A stretch of DNA of 64,000 bases from Centroberyx gerrardi. Its lineage: Eukaryota > Chordata > Actinopteri > Beryciformes > Berycidae. Under the pieces are notes generated by a model, which saw nothing but the letters and a program-made list of their open reading frames with translations, was not told where the DNA came from and ran no database searches. The position numbers and the translations under genes are program-made. Where the stretch lies: NCBI RefSeq assembly GCF_048128805.1, contig NC_136005.1, forward strand, positions 13,418,975 to 13,482,974. The letters run 5' to 3'. This document shows positions 23,484-34,258 of this stretch, one piece after another; the stretch's first letter is position 1, and each line of letters opens with the position of its first letter.

Positions 23484-23537
23484 CTACTGACTCTGCCAGC
23501 CTGAGCAGCCAAGCCGCTCTCAGACAGCCAGTGGATG

Positions 23538-23790
23538 GCAAATGAAGAGAGAGAGTGAAGAAGAGAGTCTGACAGATGTGACAGAACTCTGAGTTGAACC
23601 CATGACATACTGACTTCATGATATGTGCTTCAGCCTGCTGAGCCACCAGAACCACAAGCAGTTGTTTTAGTCACATATAGTTACAGTTTCCCTGGAAATA
23701 TTATGTGAGAACACATCTCTCCACTGACCCCAACATCTTCACTAAAAGACATGTAGAGTTGCACAGGTACAGACAGGATGTGGCTATAAA
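23538..23790 (+). pseudogene. Ghost promoter of a lost protease gene, unit 2 copy
   Basis: Same as at 10,495: SINE remnant and protease-type upstream sequence with no exon following. The loss therefore predates duplication of the unit. Confidence 0.65.
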
Positions 23791-24292
23791 GGCCTGGATA
23801 TGCTTCCTCAGAACTGCTTCTGAGAACCTCCCAAAACGAACTTCCAGAAGCCCTGAACCTTCATGGTTCTTCAGAACAATAGGGTCTGTAGGAGGAGCTG
23901 CAGGCTGTCTGTCAAACAAGGGGGAGGGGTGGTAAACAGGAACTAGTCATGGGTCAGAGGTGAAAGCCTGTGTTTCCTGTTGTCTGTTCAAAGAAATGGC
24001 GGCAGGCTTGTTTCCCATGTCACAGGTTTATTTGTGGCGCTCTGCTACAATATTGGCACGAGCCACCACAAAATCAAAAGTTGGTCAGCATATATAAATT
24101 GATCTAAAGCGATCTGTAGGGCTGCGCGTCGCGTTATGTTCTCTGTCGCACCAGAGACTGATCTCACCGGCGCTCACAGCTGCTGCTCCAAAGTGGATTC
24201 AAAAAGCCAAAGCAGCCACTGTATTTTTACGCACAGCTATTACGCACGGCACCATAGGTCATTTAACTGATAAACGTGTCGCGCTAGCCGAG
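23791..24292. other. Unassigned block, unit 2 copy
   Basis: Near-identical to 10,748-11,249. No gene or recognised element seen. Confidence 0.5.
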
Positions 24293-24318
24293 TAAGTGAT
24301 GTGAAACAACACCACATC

Positions 24319-24833
24319 CTTTTTTCAGTGCTTCACACTCAAGACAAACAAAAGATTGACAAATGACATAGATCAATAAAACAGAAGGACAATGAGGCAG
24401 AGCGCTGATAAAAAATATTGAAAAATAAAACCAAATAAAATGAAATGTTCCAGCCACATTTGAATAAATAACAGACAAGGCAAATACAATAAAATGACAG
24501 GAACCCCCCCGCCCCCCCCCCCAAAAAAATAAATAAATAAAAAACAAAAACAAATAAGAGCCAAAGATTATATAAAAGGCCTTAGATAAAAGTACGTTTT
24601 GCAGAGTGATTTAAAAGATGATACTGACTCTGCCAGCCTGAGCAGGCAAGCCGTTCCAAAGCCACGGAGCCCTGATGGAAAAAGCCCGGTCACCTCTAGT
24701 CCTTGACCTGAACACAGGAACAGTCAGAAGGTTCCTGCCTGAGGATCTCAGACTGCACACAGGTTCATACAGGATCAAAAGTTCATTATGATAACTAGGG
24801 TCCAGGCCATGCACAGCCTTAAAATCCCAAAGC
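24319..24833 (-). mobile_element. LINE 3' fragment (CR1/L2-like ORF2 C-terminus)
   Basis: Unit 2 copy of the fragment at 11,276. It includes the longer C-tract at 24,504-24,522. Confidence 0.65.
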
Positions 24834-25495
24834 CACAGGCTGTGAGCATTAAGCTAAAGTACATTGTTTCATTCTTCTTGCTAGTCAGCTACCACCACAA
24901 CACTGCAACATTATTAAATTGAAAGAAAATGTGGCTGCCATGGGCATGAAAATAACACTGATTTGCCCAATTACATGTCAAAATTAGACTGATGAAGGAG
25001 ATTTTTTAATAAATGCCCCAAGAAAGACAGCTACACTGATAAGAGGATTTATGAAAAAGCTCAATTTGTGACTTCAGTAGACTTGCACTGATGGAGATGC
25101 TGCGCCCTCTCATGGTCAAAAGGCAGAACAACTTTTAAAGTCTTACTTCAAACATGTCTGACTCTGGCCCTCTCTGCTGGGTATAATGAGGTACTGACCA
25201 GATAATAACAGCAAGAGGTATTGCATCTATATGCAATACTACATCTGTTGGTATCTGACTGGATTGGTAAAGACAAAAAAACTAATGATGTGATGTAGTC
25301 AGACTTGTATAGTACTGCAGACACACTGAAGAATGTGTCCTTATCTGAGATACTTCTTACAAGTCAAGTCACATTTATTTATGAAATGCTCTCAGTTGTG
25401 AATTCAGAAAATAAAGCCATAAATTCAGATAAAAAAAAAAATATATAAAAAAGACAGAAAAAGTATGTCCCAGACTTTCAGAAACGGGTCAGAAC

Positions 25496-25550
<55 letters not shown>

Positions 25551-26488
25551 AAAGAGAGAGAGAGCGCACCCTTATCTGTGTGAGTGCATATATGTACATG
25601 TGTGAGAGCACTAGACAATACTACCTGCAGGCAAGGAAATGAGCAGAAAGTAAGGCTGGTATGGAGAGACCATGCAATTATGTATCTAAATACAGTAAAC
25701 CCAACATCTACATGCATGTTCATGTGCAAGTGGGTATTTGTTTAGTTTCCAGTTGATACATAAGATCAAGGGAATTTAGATGGAAACATTTTGGTCTGTA
25801 GAGAGTTAAGTGGTTTCATGAATGTGAGAACATCAGTGCTCAAATCTGAGGCTGGAAACTGCGGTTTCAGTTTCCATGTTTCCTCTATTTTTTCAACGTG
25901 CAAAGAAATGTCATATGTATATGTCACACAACAAATGTGAAACACAGAAACTGGAAACTCAGATTTGAGAATTCATTTTCTCACATTTCTAAAACCACTT
26001 AATTCTCTAGACCAAATGTTTCCATCTACAGCAGAGATATGCCTCAGTCTGTTAATGTTTTAATTGACCAGAATTAAACATGTCTTTAATCAATGAAGTG
26101 TGATGATAATTAATCCTAAATACTTTCATATGAAGCAAATACCCACCTGCACATAAACAGATATACATGTATGCAGGCACACTCATACATAAAATCAGGC
26201 ATGCAAAATCATTGGATGCACGCATGGATTTTTTCATTGACACTTCAAGATTTTAGCTTTATCTTTATAGTATTTAGGTGTTATACAGTGGATGGCCAAT
26301 GAAATGAATGGTGGAAGAGAATGTGACAGATGTTCAGGGTTCAATTTCAGATCTCCTTTTGTTCTTTTTATACCTGCATCCACTAAGTAAAATTATTCAG
26401 AAGTACAACATATCCTTTCATGTGTATGTCTACATATTTTATTTTTTCTGCTCTTGTGTTTTTATTCTTCTTGTATTTTTATTCTTGT
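24834..26488. other. Non-coding spacer, unit 2
   Basis: Collinear with 11,791-13,468. No gene is seen. It contains the GT microsatellite listed at 25,497. Confidence 0.7.
25497..25548. repeat. (GT)n microsatellite
   Basis: About 52 bp, shorter than the 75-bp allele in unit 1. This is one of the few clear length differences between the units. Confidence 0.95.
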
Positions 26489-28056
26489 TCAAGTTCAAGT
26501 TTGTTTATTTATATATCCCTTTATCACAAGCATGTCTCAGAGGACTTTACAGAGAATGAGCCTAACTAGATCTAACTAAACAAAAACCAGTGGTGAACAA
26601 AATGATATAGGACAAGTATAGCGAAAAGCACAAGACAGGCAAGAGCAGATTCTAGCAAGACAAACAATCTACCTATTCTACGTAGCCTAACCTACCCGGC
26701 ACCCCCAGCCTTAGACCCTAATTGCACACAAGGAAAAACTCCCAAGAAAAACCTTAGTAGGAAAACTTGGAAGAAACCTTGGGCGGGCTGAGGCAAAGAG
26801 AGAACCTGAGAAAGAGGAGAGAAACAGCTGCACACAAAGACAACGAACACCCGGAGTAAGAAACACATCCAGGTGGGAGCAGCATCAGGGACGGACTAAG
26901 GCCAACACCGACGACCGTCAGAGCTGGGGCAGCACCTGTCTGCTGACAGCTGGAAGACTGAGCCAGAATCTGAGAAAAGGGGGGAGAAAACCAGCCGCAC
27001 ACACACACACACACACACACTGCAGCTGTGCAAATGCAGCACATAAACCCAGACATATTTGGTCACAGACACACAGACAGCAAATAGAAAGTGATTAGAC
27101 ACAGTGTAACCAGGAGGCAGCCCTAAGCTATGTTCCCAATGTCAAATTCCTATATAAATACTGTCTGAGCTAAGGTAGAAGAATAGACTGTGTCGATCCC
27201 AAGCCAACGGTGCTATGGTAGGTCGTGTGATTGCGAGAATATGAAGGTTGTGAATCTAGATTTGAAGATTTCGACAGAATTAGCTTCGCTGACTGTAAGA
27301 GGTAGCTGGCTCCAGAGATAGGGAGCTCAGTAGGAGAACACTCTACTGCCTGCTGATTTTTTCTTGATTCTAGGGATAGTAAGGTAACCAGCGTCCTGGG
27401 ATCGGAGGGCGGGAATGCAAGGAATGATGACGGGACGATTTCTATGCTAACAGAAGCACCTTAAAGTCAGATCTGGCTTGAATTGGGAGCCAGTGAAGGG
27501 AGGTCAGGATTGGAGTAATGTGGTCAAATTTTCTAGTTGTGTAGTATTCTGGCGGCAGCATTTTGCACGAATACGACATTACAATAATTGAGCCTTGATA
27601 TGGCATCCGCCATATTTAGCAGGGAACGAATTTTCGAGATGTTGCGAAGGTGGAAAAATGCTATCTTAATGATTTCCTTAATGTGAGCATCGAATGAGAG
27701 AGCTGAGTTGAAAGTAACACCAAGGCTTTTAACTGTGGAACTCTGGAGAATTAAGCAATCCCCAAAATTGAAAGTAAGGTATGCAGCAGAAGGCAGTTGG
27801 GTTTTTGGGCCAATGACTATAGCATCTCAGTTTTGTTGGCATTTAGTCGCAAGAAGTTTTGTGACATCCATTTTGTGACAGCGATTACGCATAATTGTAG
27901 GTTTGTAAGTTGTGAACGGTCGTCAGCTCTAATGCGTATGTAAATTTGAGTGTCGTCTGCATAACAGTGAAATTTAATACCATAGCTGCGGAAAATTTCA
28001 CCAAGAGGTAGCATGTAAATGGGGAAAAGCAAAGGTCCTAGCACAGAGCCCTGCGG

Positions 28057-29025
28057 TCAAGGGCGTCACTTTGTGTTGAAAAGTGGTGGGGACACAAAAC
28101 ATTTTTTAGACGGCCTTCAACATATGCGATTTTAGGCAATGTAATGGGGGGATCGGTATGAGGTCAGAGTAGATAATTACGGCGAGAAAAAAATTGCATA
28201 ACGGCGCATCAAAAGGGCATAGCCTAGGCTACTACAGAGTCGACAATACGAAAATACTCAGCATAAAACGCTCAACAACGTCGACAAGTACAGTCACCCA
28301 TATGCATCACATCCACAGCTGCAACACCATGTCAATCGAACAATGCCAATATCACATCTACTGTAGAAAGCACCAGTGCATGAAGACCTGGCTTCGCTCT
28401 TCAATGTCACAAACCCGACTCAACAGCGTGGCTGTTTGTCATGTTCACAGAGAGAGAACGGAAAACTTGGACAAGAAGAAACTGTGTCAAGAATTTGTTA
28501 AAGTTACTGATCGGCACATGCACATTTTGGGGTCATTTTAGAATCAGTCTCCCCAGCGTCCCCAGTGTAAATGACACCTGTGCCCTCTCCTGCTCTTCAG
28601 TCTCCTTTTTTCCTCCAGTGGCTCTCTCCCTCTTCCTCTTCCCTGTAACTGTTCACCTCAACAAATAATTTCATCTCTAAGTAAACTGTCCACCATGTGA
28701 GCGGTATGAAATGCTGGTATGTTTAATAGAGACTTTGCAATTACAGCCACAGCAGGTGCCATGGAGGTCCATTCGAGAACTGGCTGTGCGCAAATAATGT
28801 GAAATATAGAACAAATATTGAACAAACTGTGTGTTTTCTTATTGTGCAAATAAACCTTTCTCAAAGCGTTCTCATTTGTTAGTTAACATTTCTTGGTGCA
28901 AGCTATTTTTCAGAACATTTTTAACAAATTATGCTTTTAAAAAGTGATGGGGACAAAATCGGCCATTTCAAAAAGTGGTGGGGACATGTGTGTCCCCAGC
29001 GTCCCCAGTGTAAATGACACCTATG
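28057..29025. mobile_element. Non-autonomous hAT-like element inside the LINE, second copy
   Basis: Same 969-bp insertion as at 15,032, with CCTGCGG at 28,050-28,056 and 29,026-29,032. Confidence 0.7.
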
Positions 29026-29731
29026 CCTGCGGTACGCCACAGTTAACTTTAGAGTGTTCAGATATAATATTTTTGTGTGAGACACAACGCGTTCTATTGG
29101 ATAAGTAGGAATTGAGCCAGGAAAGCGCAGAGTTGCGGATGCCAACATAGTTCGCTAGGCGGTTTAGGAGAATATTATGATCGACTGTATCGAATGCCGC
29201 TCTCAAATCAAGTAAGATAATAACAGAAGAAGAGTTGGAGTCTGAGGCAAGGAGTAGGTCATTTACCACCTTTGTGAGAGCAGTCTCAGTTTTAGATTTC
29301 TTTGAGCAGATTGAGCAGGTTTAATTATGGCTGATTTGAAGGAGAAGGGCACAACGTCAGAGGAGAGAGAGGTATTGATGATGTTGAGTAGGGAGGGGCC
29401 TAATCAACTTAGTGGGAAGAGGGTCAGATAGGCTGGCTGTGGATTTAGAGGAAAGTAATTTAGAGATGGTGTCTAAGGAGACAGTCTCAAATTGCGGCTA
29501 GCACTCCATGCTAGCTGAAAGACCTCAAGTTTGGATGAGCGCCATTTGCGTTATAGCTTCAAGTCAAGCGAGTCAAGTAGAAGTAGTTGTGGAAGTATCA
29601 GTACGGCGGGTGCTGTAGGCATCAACTAGATTTGAATGCCGACAGGGCAGTTCAATTTTAAATTTAATGAGGTAATGGTCTGATAATGCCGGTGGATATG
29701 CCAGAACTTTAGTATTGCCATTAGAATGGGT

Positions 29732-30545
29732 CAGTGGTGGGTAGAGTACTGAAAATCTATACTCAAGTAAAAGTACAATTACTTCCATAAAAAATGACTG
29801 AAGTAAAAGTGAAAATTACCATTTGAGAAACCCACTCAAGTAAAAGTAAAAAAGTACCTGGTTAATAAATTACTCAAAGTACAAGTTACTTTCCATTTTA
29901 ATATTTTTAGGGTGTGCGGGCCAGTGCAAAATAATGAAAAAACAGCACTTGTTGATAAAACTTTCTTAGCCCTTTATAAAACAGAATATAAGTCTGTTTA
30001 ACTCTAGTATTTACAGACATTATCAAAGTAACCAAACCTATTACAGCCCCAAAATGCAGTAGATACCGAATACAATACAATTAATTAAAACTCAGATTTT
30101 CTGTTCTGTAGTATTACTCCCTGTACCAAGACCTCAGTCAATCAACTAGAGAATGAAAACTTCTTTGCATTCACATTTTTCATTTGGGGATACCCATTTG
30201 TTGGAAGCTGCCTCTTGTTCTGGGTTTTGCTCCGTCATCATCGCATCGTGGTCAAAAGACAGGTGATGCTTATTTTTCTTCCAGGCAGCTGGCAACTTGG
30301 CATCTGCAGTAGAGGTGCTCCTCGCGCTCTCCCCCCCCTACACTCAATCCCTGCATTTAGAGCAGACTAGTTGTAACAAAGGTATAAATGGCAAATGTAG
30401 TGAAGTAAAAAGTAGATTACTGGCTCAAAAATATACCCGAGTAAAGAGTAGAAGTACAGTTTAAAAAAAGGAACTAGAAGTATTCGTTCCTTAAAAAAAA
30501 CTACTTTTTTACTCATGTGCGTTAATGCGTTACTACCCACCCCTG
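29732..30545. mobile_element. Non-autonomous hAT-type element, third copy
   Basis: Same 814-bp element as at 323, with GAATGGGT duplications at 29,724-29,731 and 30,546-30,553. Confidence 0.88.
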
Positions 30546-30819
30546 GAATGGGTCTGTTCGTGAATCAACTGAGTAAAGCCAAAAGTGTCAATTAGGGACG
30601 AAAAAGCTTTGCTAAGTGGATCAGTTTTACTATTTAGATGAATATTGAAATCACCGATAATTAAGATGTTGTCCGCACAAGTTACAAGGTCGGAGAGGAA
30701 ATTGTAAAATTCTTCTAAAAAAGACGAATAGGGCCCAGGAGGGTGATAAACGATAATTAGGTAGAAAGGCAGTGGCAGGATACCAGAGTGTCTTGTCTTG
30801 TTTTATCCTTTGCATTTTT

Positions 30820-30904
30820 TATTCTTGTCTTTATAACCAATTTCTGTAAAGCACAAACTTGTTTTGTTTTAAAAGTGATGTATAAATAAACTTGAACTTG
30901 AACT
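30820..30904 (+). mobile_element. LINE 3' tail fragment
   Basis: Same fragment as at 17,745, ending in GTATAAATAAACTTGAACTT. Confidence 0.5.
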
Positions 30905-30914
30905 GGATGTGAGA

Positions 30915-30975
30915 GAACTCTGAGTTGAAGCCATGACATACTCATTACATGTGCTTCAGCCTGCTGAGCTACCAG
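30915..30975 (-). mobile_element. tRNA-derived SINE head upstream of protease gene 5
   Basis: Same remnant as at 17,840. Confidence 0.5.
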
Positions 30976-31218
30976 ACACACAAGCAGTTGATTTAATCAG
31001 TTTCATTGAAAATAGTATGTGAGAACACATCTCTCCTGACCTCACTATCTTCACTAAAAGACATTAACTGTAGAGTTGCACTGGTACAAACAGGATGTGG
31101 CTGTCAGATATAAGGAAATCTATATGTGAACCACAAGGCTGTGCAGACTCTGCTCTATACAAGGACTACTCTGCTCTATTTGACATCATCATTAGACCAG
31201 GTTGAGTGTCCTGCCTGC

Positions 31219-32689
31219 ATGATGCGTGGTTTGCACACATTTCTGCTTTTTCATGTTCTGACATGTCTGGGACAAAAAGGTAAGACTCTCTCAGGAGGGA
31301 AAACTGATTAGTATTTATCTTTTGGGCTTACATTAACTATTTGTGATCTATATTTCTTTCTTTCATTTATCTATCTTTACATTCTTTTCAGCACTTGGGA
31401 GTAAAATCATAAATGGGGAGAAGGCCCAGGAGAAGTCATTGCTGTACATGGCATCAGTGCAGTATAATGGAAAACATGTATGTGGAGGATTCCTTGTCAG
31501 CGAAGAGTTTGTAGTCACTGCTGCCCACTGCGACTTGAAGTGAGTTACTTTTCCTCTACAAGCAATCTCTGATTACTTTGATTGTAAATCAAATCAGAAA
31601 TTTAAAGAGTGAACATGACTTTATGTTATATATGCCTAATATTTTCAAAAGTGATGAATCATTTTTTTGTGGCACTACATGAGAAAAACTATTGACAACT
31701 TCTCACTGATCATTTATTCAGGACAAATGCCAAAATGAGTGTTGTTCTTGGCACCCACAACCTCAAGAGAGTGAATAAGAAAACAATGAGATACAATGTA
31801 ATGAAATACAAACACCCATGCTATGAGGACACCGAATACGGAAATGACATCATGCTCCTCAAAGTAAGCAGATATTTATTCAACCTAATCTAATAGTCAT
31901 GAGTGACATTGTGGCATTTTACAGTCCTCTGCAAATCCCTTGTTAAGTTAAGTTTTTGTTTTGTTTCATTTAGTTCAACAATTGTAAAAAATAAAATGTA
32001 TAGCAAAACATTGTCAAGCATGACGCATTAAAATCAGAGACTTATTTCTAATGCAATTAAATGTAAAAAACATGGTGGTAAATGAATAGCAACATACATA
32101 CATAACATTACTACAAAAAAACAAAACAAAAAAAAAACAATTTTGTGTGTTTCTAGCTGTCTAGGAAAGCTAAACTAAGTGAAACGATCAAAACAATTCA
32201 ACTTCCAAGTCAGGATGAAATCATCAAAGCCAACACAAAGTGCATTGTAGCTGGATGGGGATACATTAAAACTGGCGGTACGGCTGTTGATAACCTGAGA
32301 GTCGTGGATGTGTCTACCATCGACCTGGACGTCTGTCAGGAGGCATGGAATCAGATTTCAGGAGGGCCGTTCACCCTTCCTGCCAATATTATCTGTGCAG
32401 GTGGATATGAGACAAACAAAGGATTTTGTCAGGTGTGTTGTATTCCTTTTCCCTACAAATATGAAATGTCAACTGGTATGAATGAACAAATTAAGATGTG
32501 TTTTTTCTCTCATAGGGTGATTCTGGTGGCCCTCTGGTGTGCAATGGGACGGCAGTCGGCATTGTATCTTTCAACCACAAAGTTAAAAAGTGTGACTACC
32601 CAGATGTACCCAACGTCTATACAGAGATATCAAAATTCCTTCCCTGGATCGAAAAGATTCTCAAAGAAAAGGCATTCAAGGTGTACTAG
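31219..32689 (+). CDS. Granzyme-like secreted serine protease, gene 5
   Basis: Exons 31,219-31,279; 31,392-31,539; 31,722-31,863; 32,157-32,432; 32,516-32,689, encoding 266 residues. Signal peptide, IING at 26, H66, D112 and S212 are present. Exons 1 to 3 read the same as gene 1, including the YEDTEYGND loop. Exon 5 instead resembles the gene 2/4 type near its end ([13 protein letters not shown]) and has a unique charged loop, [10 protein letters not shown], one residue longer than in the other genes. The gene looks like a mosaic of the two subfamilies, probably by gene conversion (inference). S1 residues: G189, F190, N226. AATAAA lies at 32,790. It is the array copy nearest to the single-copy protease downstream. 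Confidence 0.88.
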
Positions 32690-33048
32690 TCTCACACAAG
32701 AAGCTTTGTTTCAACATACTTCTGCTATATTTAGAGGTATCGTAGTATCTGAGTAGTTCTGTCAATGTCTGCTGCTTAACCCAATGCATAATAAACTTGG
32801 TTTATTCCAAATACTGTTTTGTTTCTGACTCCATGCTCATTATTAGAATGATATAATGATATATAAATTAATAAAAAATGGAGGAACTTTTTCCAACATT
32901 CACAAACAATGAATGCCTCTCACACAAAATTATTGCTAGTGTAAACCACATTGTGGGTTACTATATACTAAACTTATGAGTCATCATTAGAATTTTGCTT
33001 ACAAAATAGTTGTGTTTTAAATCACATGTGTTTTTGAAATACTGAATT

Positions 33049-33298
33049 TCAGGTTACAATTGTTTCTAGGATGGATACATATCATTTTCTAATGAAGCCC
33101 CTCATACAGAGTAGAGGAGACAGGAGGTTCTGGCAGGACTCGACCCAGCAGACCAGCAGGGTCTTGTGTGTTGGCTCTAAAGGGAAGAGTCTTAACCACT
33201 CCTTTCTAACTCTCCACCCCCACTGCTGGAGATACAGAGACACTGGCCTCACAACCTGAACCCAAAAGGCCGTACAGAGCCCCACACACATTCAATAG
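33049..33298. repeat. Conserved 250-bp island after protease gene 5
   Basis: Same island as at 3,541. The sequence directly after it (33,300-33,680) is clearly more diverged than in other units, which makes the conservation of the island stand out. Confidence 0.7.
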
Positions 33299-33680
33299 TG
33301 TAGCAACATTTGAAATTAAAAGGCGCTTCTTCCCTGCTGTTAATCCTGACGTATCTATGTAATTATTATTCTGTCCTATCACAAAAACAATAAAATCCAT
33401 TCCATGCTTAATAAAAGCCAATTTTCTCTGAAAGGACAGCCTGAATATACCACCGTTGAAAAGTTTAATCTTTTGCGGTGCATGAAACAGAATGTAAAAA
33501 TGGCTGCAAATTATTATTATTATTTTTTTTTTTTTATCAAAGACTAACATGTTTTTCCCATGAGTGATTCAAATAATCAGGATTCCTTCATCACCCAGAG
33601 ATGAGGATGTCAGTTGTGGTCATGGTGCAGGTGACCACAGGCTGCAGTAAGTGATGTGAAACAACACCACATCCTTTCCT

Positions 33681-34258
33681 CAATAAGGAGAAGGAGAGGA
33701 AAGTGCAGTAACTATAACATTAGAACATTAGTACATTAGTAAATATTATTTCATTTGCGACTGTATTGTGCCTATTCTTCACATTGTAGAGAACATGGTG
33801 GTTTCATGTGTGTATGTGTATGTGTGGATGGGGGTGGTGAATGCATGTTTGCGTGTGTTTTATTCAAGCAGAACTTCTGCTTGCTCAGCTCTGAATTTAT
33901 CTAAAATTCTTACCTTTATTGAACAAGTGTATGACTTTCAATTGACCACAACAACACTCGAGCATAAAAATATCATGACAGGGTTTCTCAGGACAAGTTG
34001 TAATTCCTCAGGATGGTGTTCCCTTTCAGAATCCCCAGTAAATATAGCTATAACTCCACCAGTAACATGTGTGTGTGCATCGATCATGCAACTCTATTTC
34101 GAAAACCTAAAACCATGTCTTTTGTAATTTCACCAACATTTTCACAAAATAATATTGGCAAATACAATGACACAATAACGAACAAGAACTAAGCACACCT
34201 CATTCTTCTCCAATAAATGTAAGCTCAACAGGGGAAGGTGCTCATTTGACCGTAGACC
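33681..34258. other. Spacer and presumed promoter of the single-copy protease
   Basis: Unique sequence beyond the array. No gene is seen. It presumably includes the promoter and 5' UTR of the protease starting at 34,259; no clear TATA box could be assigned. Confidence 0.5.

Larger units (their letters stand above)
16385..29409. repeat. Tandem segmental duplication, unit 2
   Basis: Collinear copy of unit 1, with protease gene 3 in place of gene 1 and a truncated gene 4 in place of gene 2. It lacks a roughly 50-bp stretch present at 67-116 and carries about 95 bp (from 17,745) that unit 1 lacks. Confidence 0.9.
26489..30806 (-). mobile_element. L2-clade LINE with nested hAT insertions, second full copy
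   Basis: Collinear with 13,469-17,735, with the same truncation, the same endonuclease and reverse transcriptase motifs ([26 protein letters not shown]) and the same two nested elements. Confidence 0.85.
29410..33680. repeat. Tandem segmental duplication, partial unit 3
   Basis: Matches the first 4.1 kb of unit 1 and carries protease gene 5. Homology becomes visibly poorer after about 33,300 and ends near 33,680, where the shared sequence stops just before the LINE fragment found in the other units. This is the downstream edge of the array. Confidence 0.85.
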
